Source of the DNA: Pontibacter harenae
Lineage (GTDB): Bacteria; Bacteroidota; Bacteroidia; Cytophagales; Hymenobacteraceae
DNA: 44,017 nucleotides
Direction of reading: 5' to 3'
Assembly: GCF_020907245.1 (NCBI RefSeq)
Contig: NZ_JAJJWH010000036.1
Coordinates: 1-44,017 of the forward strand
Shown piece by piece: positions 15,913 to 22,744 of the stretch (its first letter is position 1; the number at the start of each line of letters is the position of its first letter). The notes beneath the pieces are model-generated. The model saw only the letters and a program-made list of their open reading frames with translations. It was not told the DNA's origin and ran no database searches. A program made the translations under genes and the position numbers.

Positions 15913-16304
15913 TTTGTCATCCTGTAAGGATCTTGTTAGAAGGGAGTTAAAGCCTTTGCTATGAAAAGCCACAACTACTTTGTTTACATCATTACCAACC
16001 CAGGTAAGAATGTGCTTTATGTTGGTGTGACAAATGACTTGGTTACGAGGCTGTAACAGCACAGGGCGAATCGGGGAAAGCCTGAAAGCTTTGCTGGCCG
16101 CTACTGCTGCTATAAGCTGCTGTACTACGAGCGTTATACGTATGTGCGGCATGCCATTGAGCGGGAGAAAGAGCTGAAACTTCTTGGGCATGAGCAGAAG
16201 ATGGATCTCATCAAAAGTGAAAATCCATACCTGCGGTTTCTGAAGGTTGATGACTAAACAAGCGCTTAACCTCCCTTCTACCAAGATCTTTACAAGATGA
16301 CAAA
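15913..16304. mobile_element. Inverted-repeat element carrying a GIY-YIG reading frame
   Basis: Bounded by inverted repeats of about 39 bases: left 15913-15950, right 16266-16304. Read in the same direction, they differ at only three positions and one single-base gap. Between them is almost only the GIY-YIG frame (15961-16257), so the unit is cargo plus ends. No obvious target-site duplication was found. The repeat core begins TGTCATC and continues through GTAGAAGGGAG and TTAA. A derived copy lies at 16375-16463. Movement by the encoded nuclease is inference. Confidence 0.55.
15961..16257 (+). pseudogene. GIY-YIG endonuclease, inactivated by one stop codon
   Basis: The frame from ATG 15961 to TAA 16255-16257 encodes 98 codons of a small GIY-YIG nuclease (UvrC/YhbQ-like family) interrupted by a TAA at 16054-16056 (codon 32). 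Conserved elements are otherwise present: YFVYIIT (Y9), LYVGVTNDL (Y20, V21, G22), R30, the Q-H-R after the stop, YYERY, AIEREKELK and the terminal NPYLRFL. One base change from a Tyr codon would explain the stop, since aromatic residues are common there. The rest of the frame has not decayed, so the mutation looks recent. Confidence 0.85.
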
Positions 16305-16374
16305 AGGGAAGGTTAGTAAATGATGGGAAGCCCCGATGAATGTGCAAAGCATCTGGGAAAAGAAAAGTCCCCTC

Positions 16375-16463
16375 TCTGTCATTCTGAAAGAAACTTGGTA
16401 GAAGGGAGGTTAAGCAGGAGCAAAAAGCAGATACTTCTGTCAACAAAGATTCTTACAGGATAA
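16375..16463. repeat. Shortened, gene-less copy of the inverted repeat pair
   Basis: 16375-16415 repeats the left-end sequence of the GIY-YIG element (shared TGTCATTCTGAAAG-like start, then ACTTGGTAGAAGGGAGGTTA). 16434-16463 is a degenerate inverted copy (its complement reads TATCCTGTAAGAATCTTTG). They are about 20 bases apart. This looks like an internally deleted or non-autonomous version of the neighbouring element, lying about 50 bases before fadA. Confidence 0.6.
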
Positions 16464-16514
16464 AGAGAAGTTATAGAGTATAGCCGATAGTTTTAACTAT
16501 AAAAAAGCATCAAA

Positions 16515-17693
16515 ATGAACAATGCATATATCGTAGCTGGATTTCGTAGCGCCGTGGGTAAAGCTGGGCGTGGCGGCTTTCGGTTCACCAGGCCCGACGA
16601 TTTGGCCGCTGAAGTAATCAAACATTTAGTTAAATCAGTGCCAGCCCTGGATCCTGAGCGGGTAGACGACCTGATTGTGGGCAACGCAGTGCCAGAGGCA
16701 GAGCAGGGCCTGCAGATTGGCCGAATGATCTCGCTGTTGTCGCTGCCCATGTCAGTTTCTGGTATGACGGTGAACCGCTACTGCGGCTCAGGTCTGGAAA
16801 CCATTGCCATGGCCGCTAACCGCATACAGGCAGGTATGGCCGACTGTATTATAGCAGGTGGTACTGAGTCGATGTCGATGGTGCCTACGGCTGGCTGGAA
16901 AACAGCGCCCAACTATAAAATCGCCAAAGAAAATCCAGACTGGTACCTGAGCATGGGCCTTACAGCCGAGGCTGTGGCCAAAGATTACGATGTTTCACGT
17001 GAAGACCAGGATGAGTTTGCTTACCAGTCGCATCAGAAAGCGCTGAAAGCAATTGCCGACGGCGTGTTCAAAGACCAGATTGTGCCGATTACTGTGGAGG
17101 AAACTTACGTGGACGAGAACGGCAAAAAGAAAACCCGTTCTTACGTGGTAGATACTGATGAAGGGCCTCGTGCCGATACCTCTATGGAGGCGCTGGCCAG
17201 GCTGAAGCCTGTGTTTGCAGCAGGCGGTACGGTAACCGCTGGTAACTCTTCCCAGACTTCAGACGGTGCCGCCTTTGTGATTGTGATGAGCGAGCGCATG
17301 GTGAAGGAGCTGAACCTGGAGCCGATTGCCCGCATGTTAGGCTATGCCACAGGAGGTATAGATCCACGCATTATGGGCATGGGGCCAATTGCTGCTGTAC
17401 CAAAAGTGCTGAAGCAAGTAGGTATGAAGCTGGATGATATCGACTTGATTGAGATGAACGAAGCTTTTGCGGCTCAGTCTATCGCTGTGATGCGCCACCT
17501 AGACTTTGATCCAGCCAAGCTAAACATAAGTGGCGGAGCCATCGCTTTAGGACACCCGCTGGGCTGCTCAGGCGCCAAGCTAAGCGTGCAGCAGTTTTCA
17601 GAGCTACGTCGCCTCGGCAAGAAATACGGTTTGGTAACAGCCTGCGTTGGCGGCGGACAAGGCGTGGCAGGAGTGTATGAACTTTTAAAATAG
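16515..17693 (+). CDS. fadA: 3-ketoacyl-CoA thiolase
   Basis: Catalyses thiolytic cleavage of 3-ketoacyl-CoA to acetyl-CoA and a shortened acyl-CoA, the last beta-oxidation step. 392 residues. The acylated Cys is in NRYCGSG (C90), the catalytic His in [15 protein letters not shown] (H347), and the second Cys in TACVGGGQG (C377). It stands between fadN and fadE but is separated from both by repeat-bounded small elements. Its stop codon TAG (17691-17693) is also the start of the heptamer array that follows. Confidence 0.96.
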   Translation: MNNAYIVAGFRSAVGKAGRGGFRFTRPDDLAAEVIKHLVKSVPALDPERVDDLIVGNAVPEAEQGLQIGRMISLLSLPMSVSGMTVNRYCGSGLETIAMAANRIQAGMADCIIAGGTESMSMVPTAGWKTAPNYKIAKENPDWYLSMGLTAEAVAKDYDVSREDQDEFAYQSHQKALKAIADGVFKDQIVPITVEETYVDENGKKKTRSYVVDTDEGPRADTSMEALARLKPVFAAGGTVTAGNSSQTSDGAAFVIVMSERMVKELNLEPIARMLGYATGGIDPRIMGMGPIAAVPKVLKQVGMKLDDIDLIEMNEAFAAQSIAVMRHLDFDPAKLNISGGAIALGHPLGCSGAKLSVQQFSELRRLGKKYGLVTACVGGGQGVAGVYELLK

Positions 17694-17725
17694 GCGCTAG
17701 ATACTAGATCTTAGATGTTAGACTT
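17691..17725 (+). repeat. Heptamer array, left end of the four-helix-bundle element (TAGAYNN)
   Basis: Five consecutive 7-base units: TAGGCGC (variant, containing the fadA stop), then four TAGAYNN units with free bases AC, CT, GT and TT. 17705-17726 matches the inverted right array at 20 of 22 positions. The array ends five bases before the ATG of the four-helix-bundle gene. Confidence 0.85.
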
Positions 17726-17730
17726 TCTTC

Positions 17731-18096
17731 ATGCACAGCTTTAAGAATTTAAAGATTTGGCAACGTTCAATGGAGTTAGCAAAGTTAGTGTATGAAACTA
17801 CAGCTAGCTTTCCATCAAACGAGAAGTATGGTTTAACATCTCAAATCAATCGAGCGGCTGTTTCTGTCCCATCAAACATTGCTGAAGGGGCAGGTAGAAA
17901 CTCAACCAAAGAATTTGCGCAGTTTCTAAGTATAGCATTAGGCTCAGCTTTTGAACTAGAAACACAGCTTCTTTTAGCAAGCTCAATTGGGCTTATAAAA
18001 GAGGCTTCACTTTATCCTCTGCTGGGTCAACTAGAGCAGATACAAAAGATGATTCACAGTTTTAGGAGTTCAATAATAAAAAAATCTAATATCTAA
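17731..18096 (+). CDS. Four-helix-bundle protein (23S rRNA intervening-sequence type)
   Basis: 121 residues with the family signature: FKNLKIWQRSMELAKLVYETTASFP, YGLTSQINRAAVSVPSNIAEGAGR, then FAQFLSIALGSAFELETQLLLAS. This is the IVS/S23 four-helix-bundle family, also related to the Avd accessory protein of diversity-generating retroelements. Members bind nucleic acid through a basic surface; no enzymatic activity is known to me. No reverse transcriptase or variable repeat is nearby, so an Avd role is unlikely. The last codons and stop lie inside the right heptamer array, so the repeat and the C-terminus evolve together. Confidence 0.93.
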   Translation: MHSFKNLKIWQRSMELAKLVYETTASFPSNEKYGLTSQINRAAVSVPSNIAEGAGRNSTKEFAQFLSIALGSAFELETQLLLASSIGLIKEASLYPLLGQLEQIQKMIHSFRSSIIKKSNI

Positions 18097-18116
18097 AGTC
18101 TAGCATCTAAAATCTA
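18082..18116 (-). repeat. Heptamer array, right inverted copy (NNRTCTA x5)
   Basis: Five perfect consecutive 7-base units on the + strand with the fixed core RTCTA and leading free bases AA, AT, AA, GC, AA. It is the reverse complement of the TAGAYNN array at 17691-17725, overlaps the last five codons (including the stop) of the four-helix-bundle gene, and lies in the likely ribosome-binding region of fadE. Confidence 0.9.
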
Positions 18117-18123
18117 AAAAAAT

Positions 18124-19908
18124 ATGGCAAACCAAACAGCAACCATAAAAGGAGGCGAGTTCCTGATAAAGGAAACTAGCCCGCAGGATGTATTTACGCC
18201 TGCAGAATTTAATGAAGAACAACAGATGATGGCGCAGACATGCCGCGATTTTGTACGGGATGAAGTATACCCGCTGCTGGATCGGCTGGATGCCCATGAG
18301 GAAGGCCTGATGGAGAGCCTGATGAAAAAGGCAGGAGAACTGGGGCTTTTTGCTGTGTCTGTTCCAGAGCAGTATGGCGGCCTGAATATGGACTTCAATA
18401 CTGCTCTGCTGGTAACGGAGGCAGTAGGTGGCGGACATTCCTTCCCGGTGGCCTTTGCGGCACACACAGGTATAGGTACGTTGCCCATCTTATACTTCGG
18501 TACAGATGAGCAGAAGCAGAAGTATGTTCCGAAGCTGGTAAGCGGCGAGTGGATGTCGGCTTACTGCTTAACAGAGCCAGGTTCAGGTTCTGATGCCCTG
18601 GCTGCAAAATCTAAGGCAGTGCTGAACGAGGCTGGAACACATTATATCCTGAACGGTCAGAAAATGTGGATCACTAACGCTGGCTTTGCCGACGTATTTG
18701 TGGTATTTGCGCAGGTAGACGGCGACAAGTTTACAGGCTTTATTGTAGAGAAAGACTTTCCTGGTCTTAGCCTAGGCAATGAGGAGCACAAAATGGGTAT
18801 CAAAGGGTCTTCTACCCGCCAAGTGTTTTTCGAAGATTGCCAGGTGCCAGTAGAGAACGTACTGGGCGAGATCGGGAAAGGACACCTAATCGCGTTTAAC
18901 ATCCTGAATATTGGCCGCATTAAGCTGGCTGCTGCTACGCTGGGTGCTTGCAAAAAGGTAGCAGACCTATCGGTGAAGTATACAAATGAGCGTCAGCAGT
19001 TCAACTTGCCAATCTCAAAGTTCGGTGCTATTCGCTACAAGCTGGCAGAGCAGGCCATTCGTATTTATGCCGTAGAATCGGCGATGTATCGTGCTGGTAT
19101 GGATATCTACCGCATGGAGCAGGAGCTTATGGCGCAGGGCAAAGACGAAAACGAGGCACTGCTTGGTGCAGCGCGTGAGTTTGCCGTAGAATGTGCCATA
19201 TTAAAGGTAGAAGGCTCTGAAGTGCTGGATTATGTAGTGGATGAAGGAGTGCAGATTTACGGTGGTTACGGTTTCTCTGCCGACTACCCGATGGATCGTG
19301 CTTACCGCGATGCCCGTATCAATCGCATTTTCGAAGGAACAAATGAGATTAACCGCATGCTGACGGTGGATATGATTCTGAAGAAAGCGATGAAGGGTGA
19401 GTTAGACTTGATGGGACCAGCACAGTCAGTGCAAGAAGAACTAATGGCTATTCCTGATTTTGGGGCCGAAGAAGAAGGTTTGTTTACGGCAGAATACAAG
19501 GCTATCAGAAACCTGAAGAAAGCTATACTGATGGTGGCTGGCACAGCTGTTCAGAAGTACATGAATTCGCTAGCAAAAGAGCAGGAGATATTGATGAACG
19601 TAGCTGATATGGCTATCAAAACCTATGTAGCAGAGTCTACGCTGCTACGTGTAGATAAGCTGGTAGGTCAGAACGGTGAAGAAGCTGTGGCTAAAGAGAT
19701 TGACATTGTGCGTGTGGTTGTGAATGATGCGGTAGATGCGGCCTTCAAAGCTGGTAAAGAGGCTATTGCCGCCATGACTGAAGGTGATGAGCAGCGCCTG
19801 TTGTTTATGGGCTTAAAACGCTTCACAAAAAAAGATCTTTTCAATACAAAAGAAGCTCGCCGCCGCATAGCAAGCAAGCTGATTGAGGCCAACGGGTACG
19901 TTTATTAA
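18124..19908 (+). CDS. fadE: Acyl-CoA dehydrogenase
   Basis: FAD-dependent first step of beta-oxidation, making trans-2-enoyl-CoA. 594 residues, longer than short-chain enzymes because of a C-terminal extension, as in Bacillus FadE. The N-terminal helical domain, the middle strand domain (AYCLTEPGSGSDA, then KMWITNAGFADVFVVFA) and the helical domain with YGGYGFSADYPMDRAYRDARINRIFEGTNEINRM are clear. The electron acceptor is presumably an electron-transfer flavoprotein encoded elsewhere. The ATG is only seven bases after a heptamer array, so the inserted element supplies the upstream translation-initiation region. Confidence 0.95.
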   Translation: MANQTATIKGGEFLIKETSPQDVFTPAEFNEEQQMMAQTCRDFVRDEVYPLLDRLDAHEEGLMESLMKKAGELGLFAVSVPEQYGGLNMDFNTALLVTEAVGGGHSFPVAFAAHTGIGTLPILYFGTDEQKQKYVPKLVSGEWMSAYCLTEPGSGSDALAAKSKAVLNEAGTHYILNGQKMWITNAGFADVFVVFAQVDGDKFTGFIVEKDFPGLSLGNEEHKMGIKGSSTRQVFFEDCQVPVENVLGEIGKGHLIAFNILNIGRIKLAAATLGACKKVADLSVKYTNERQQFNLPISKFGAIRYKLAEQAIRIYAVESAMYRAGMDIYRMEQELMAQGKDENEALLGAAREFAVECAILKVEGSEVLDYVVDEGVQIYGGYGFSADYPMDRAYRDARINRIFEGTNEINRMLTVDMILKKAMKGELDLMGPAQSVQEELMAIPDFGAEEEGLFTAEYKAIRNLKKAILMVAGTAVQKYMNSLAKEQEILMNVADMAIKTYVAESTLLRVDKLVGQNGEEAVAKEIDIVRVVVNDAVDAAFKAGKEAIAAMTEGDEQRLLFMGLKRFTKKDLFNTKEARRRIASKLIEANGYVY

Positions 19909-19937
19909 TTTCTGACAAATTATAATATTGTTATTAA

Positions 19938-19966
19938 GGCTACTGTTTATATACAGTGGCTTTTTT
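19938..19966 (+). terminator. Terminator after fadE
   Basis: GCTACTGT pairs with ACAGTGGC (one G-T pair) around an A/T-rich loop, followed by six T. It marks the end of the beta-oxidation operon. Confidence 0.8.
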
Positions 19967-20073
19967 GTTTTTTAGTATTCTAGATATTGTATAAATTTTC
20001 GGCTTAAAATCGGAAGTTCAACCAGTTTTTCCGTAAGGTGAGTAAGCACCTTAACTTGACCATAAATGAAACT

Positions 20074-20811
20074 ATGAGTATTACTTGTCTGATTCCCTTT
20101 TTTAATGAAAAGGAAAGAATAGGATGTGTGTTAGAAGTGGTAACAAAGATAAAAAGTGTTACCCAGGTACTTTGTGTGGATGACGGATCAACAGATGGTA
20201 CATCAAAAATCATAAAGTCGAAGTGGCCAAAGGTGCAGCTCGTGAAGCTTCCGAAAAACGGAGGAAAAACGGCTGCTATACGTTACGGACTTCAACATGT
20301 GAAAAATGAGCACGTGCTGATGATGGACGCAGATTTGCAAGGACTGAAGAAAGAAGAAATAGAAGATGCCATAAAAGCTTATACAGAATATGACGCTATT
20401 GATATGGTGATTTTACGGCGAGTTAATTCGCCTTGGTTTGTGAAATGGTACCGGAGCGACGTGCTCTTATCGGGTGAGCGCATTTTACGCACAGCCGACC
20501 TGAGAGAGATACTTGCGCAGTCCTTAAAGCCGTACCAATTAGAGGTTGCCATCAACCGCTATATGCTGCGGCATAAGAAGCAGGTGCGGTGGGTGCCTTG
20601 GTCGGCGCTTAACACTTATAAAGTCGATAAACTTGGTGTTTGGGATGGTTCGGTGCGCGAGTTTCTGATGTATGTAGATATTGTAAATTATGTCGGTCTC
20701 TCGCACATGATGCTGCAGCTGGCTTCATTCACTAAGCCCGTATCCACCTACAGCGAAAGCAAAGGCTTCAGATACGAGCTTAAATCAAAGTTACGTTACA
20801 GGCTATTTTAA
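20074..20811 (+). CDS. Family 2 glycosyltransferase
   Basis: A GT-A fold glycosyltransferase. I chose ATG 20074 (245 residues, MSITCLIPFFNEKERI) over an upstream GTG because it begins right at the first beta strand. Motifs: VDDGSTDGT for nucleotide-sugar binding and MDADLQG for the metal-binding DxD. No membrane segments, so probably cytoplasmic or peripheral. Acceptor and sugar unknown. The last nine bases overlap the end of the convergent gene at 20803. Confidence 0.88.
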   Translation: MSITCLIPFFNEKERIGCVLEVVTKIKSVTQVLCVDDGSTDGTSKIIKSKWPKVQLVKLPKNGGKTAAIRYGLQHVKNEHVLMMDADLQGLKKEEIEDAIKAYTEYDAIDMVILRRVNSPWFVKWYRSDVLLSGERILRTADLREILAQSLKPYQLEVAINRYMLRHKKQVRWVPWSALNTYKVDKLGVWDGSVREFLMYVDIVNYVGLSHMMLQLASFTKPVSTYSESKGFRYELKSKLRYRLF

Positions 20812-22266
20812 CTGTATATGGCTCAATCGTAATCCGTCTGCTTTCCTGTTTGGCCTCACAACCGTAATAATATCTTTTTCTGAAAGCCAGCTGGTGAAGT
20901 CTTTTACATAAGCCAAATTTGTATCGTTAGCTACTTTTAAACCTACTGCTTTAGGCGCTGTGGTAGTGCCTGTGCTGGTATCAATTTGGCGTAGGTATAA
21001 GTCGTGCTTGCCGTTCAGGTTTTCCAGCGTGAGTAGGTGTAGTGTTTTCCCCTGTAGGGTAGCAGCGTAAGAAATTCCCGAAAAAGCTTCTTCTGCAGGA
21101 GCCTCCTGGTTTTTCATCAACACAGAATTCCAGGCACTGTTCATGTATTCGTCGTAGGCAAAGAGATGTAGTTCCTTGGCAAAATACGGCGAGTCTTTTC
21201 CGCCCGCCACATACTTTTTCTCCGCTAACACCACCAGTTTTTGTTCTGGCGTAAGGTATAAGTCGGACAGGTAAATGTCTTCCAGGCGCTGTGGCTTGGG
21301 GCCGCTGCTTTTATCTAGCGTGTTAATCTTGGCCAGATAATCGGGTGTGAACTTAAATTCCTCTGCAAAAACCATGTCTTCTGCCTCAAAATCGAATTTA
21401 ACGGCTTTTAAGCTGTAGTACTTGCTTGTTTGTTGGTTTGCAGTAAGCACCGCTCCGTAAAGCGAGCCCTGGGGCATTAGGTTGAATTTTGAATCGATGA
21501 TGTACACCTTTTGCCCATCAAACACACCGCCTACCAACACCGACATAACTTTTGCTTCCTTTGCGTTTAGCTTATACAGGCGTACCGTTAGTCGGTTCAT
21601 GTTATCAGAAATAAGACTGATAAATTGATCGCCGCTGTTGTTTACCTGTACGTCTGCCGAAAGTATAGCTGGTGTGTCGCTAAGATCATAGTTGGTGTCG
21701 CTCAGTTTGGAGAGGTTGCCATCGTACAGGGTGCCGCTTATTTTTTGTATTTGCTGATTCGCTGTGGTTTGGTAGCGGAAAACAAGAAGTTTGCTACCGT
21801 CGGCTGAGCTTGCTATACCCGCTCTTCTTGCTTTGGCAGGGGCCTCTAAGAGCAAAGTGTTTTGTTGCTTTTTACCAGTTGCAAGGTTTATGCGGTGCCC
21901 AAATAGCTGTTGAGAGCCTTGGCCATTATCGCGGCGTGTGATAACAATAGCAGCATCTTTGTTTGTGAAAAACGCTTCAACGGTTTCGGAAGGTTGTAAC
22001 GGAATAGCCTCTTCCCATGTTTTTTTTAAATTAGCGCTATACTTCTCTACGGTGTAAGTGTCCGCTGCCTTTCGGCTAAGTATCAAAAAATCATCTTGAC
22101 CAACAGGAATAGTTTTATGAGCGATGCGCTGGTTGTAGCGATCTTCACCAGCATCTGGTAAATAGCTAAAATCTACTGAGGCCTTGGTTCTGGACTGTGC
22201 CTGTATAACAGTAGCGCTGCAAAGGACACTTAAAAATAATATAGCTGTAACGAATAGTTTTTTCAC
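20803..22266 (-). CDS. Secreted protein of unknown function, probable beta-propeller
   Basis: 487 residues with a clear signal peptide (MKKLFVTAILFLSVLCSATVIQAQ). The body has repeated strand-like segments of type DGSKLLVFRYQ, VRLYKLNAKEA and LYLTPEQKLVVLAEKKY, suggesting a beta-propeller, but I do not recognise a family. It is transcribed alone and overlaps the 3' end of the glycosyltransferase by nine bases. Confidence 0.78.
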   Translation of the reverse strand: MKKLFVTAILFLSVLCSATVIQAQSRTKASVDFSYLPDAGEDRYNQRIAHKTIPVGQDDFLILSRKAADTYTVEKYSANLKKTWEEAIPLQPSETVEAFFTNKDAAIVITRRDNGQGSQQLFGHRINLATGKKQQNTLLLEAPAKARRAGIASSADGSKLLVFRYQTTANQQIQKISGTLYDGNLSKLSDTNYDLSDTPAILSADVQVNNSGDQFISLISDNMNRLTVRLYKLNAKEAKVMSVLVGGVFDGQKVYIIDSKFNLMPQGSLYGAVLTANQQTSKYYSLKAVKFDFEAEDMVFAEEFKFTPDYLAKINTLDKSSGPKPQRLEDIYLSDLYLTPEQKLVVLAEKKYVAGGKDSPYFAKELHLFAYDEYMNSAWNSVLMKNQEAPAEEAFSGISYAATLQGKTLHLLTLENLNGKHDLYLRQIDTSTGTTTAPKAVGLKVANDTNLAYVKDFTSWLSEKDIITVVRPNRKADGLRLSHIQLK

Positions 22267-22519
22267 GCGTGTAAATTCGAAATATTTTGGTGTAGTAAAA
22301 TTCTGTAGCCTTTGATGCGTATCGGGTATAGAGCTTATACTATTGTTTCTCGTGGAACCAAACCCTTCGCTCTTTGTGCTATTTTTGTAACTGTTCGGAG
22401 GTATATATAAATATAGCAGAGCCTATTTTAATAATGGAATAAGTTATAGTTTTTAACAAGTTTACATAAAAATATTGGCTGTTCCGTAACCTGCTCCAGA
22501 AAGATTGGTACACTAAACT

Positions 22520-22726
22520 ATGAAATTTTTACTCAAGATTTTCCTTTTTATAGCTCTCATTGTAACAGGTAAATTAGCGAAGGAGAATGATGTGAAAACG
22601 GCAGAGGCAATGCCTCTAAAAGCTCCTGCTGTGCCTGATTACAACTACAATCATAAAGCTGATGCTTTGAGAGGTTTAGATGAATTAGAAGAGGTTAACA
22701 ATCAAACTATAACTTTGATTGATTAA
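22520..22726 (+). CDS. Small protein with signal peptide or membrane anchor
   Basis: 68 residues beginning with a hydrophobic segment (MKFLLKIFLFIALIVTG), then a polar tail with no recognised domain. A TATTTTTG box lies at 22380-22387, about 130 bases upstream. It ends 18 bases before the convergent recG gene. It could be a small secreted or inner-membrane protein; a chance frame is possible. Confidence 0.5.
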   Translation: MKFLLKIFLFIALIVTGKLAKENDVKTAEAMPLKAPAVPDYNYNHKADALRGLDELEEVNNQTITLID

Positions 22727-22744
22727 AATTATACGCTAGAAATC

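Larger units (their letters stand above)
15859..16514. other. Repeat-rich gap splitting fadN from fadA
   Basis: In the expected position of a tight operon junction there are 656 bases holding, in order: a REP-like palindrome (15867-15894), an inverted-repeat-bounded element with a broken GIY-YIG gene (15913-16304), and a short inverted pair of the same repeat without a gene (16375-16463). No recognised terminator lies here, so read-through into fadA remains possible. Confidence 0.7.
17691..18116. mobile_element. Heptamer-bounded element carrying a four-helix-bundle gene
   Basis: The gene 17731-18096 sits between inverted TAGAYNN arrays (17691-17725 and 18082-18116) and fills nearly the whole interval between fadA and fadE. 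Both junctions are tight: the left array uses the fadA stop codon and the right array ends seven bases before the fadE ATG. The layout resembles known 23S rRNA intervening sequences, which encode this protein family between complementary ends, but here the site is protein-coding DNA. Mobility is inferred. Confidence 0.5.

Noticed and set aside
17731..18096. Four-helix-bundle gene as part of a diversity-generating retroelement (Avd)
   Set aside because: No reverse transcriptase, template repeat or variable-repeat gene is nearby.
17691..18116. Heptamer arrays read as a CRISPR-like array
   Set aside because: The repeat unit is 7 bases with no spacers, and the sites surround a gene in inverted orientation.
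20038..20073. GTG start of the family 2 glycosyltransferase
   Set aside because: It would add 12 residues before the first beta strand; the ATG at 20074 fits family start positions better.
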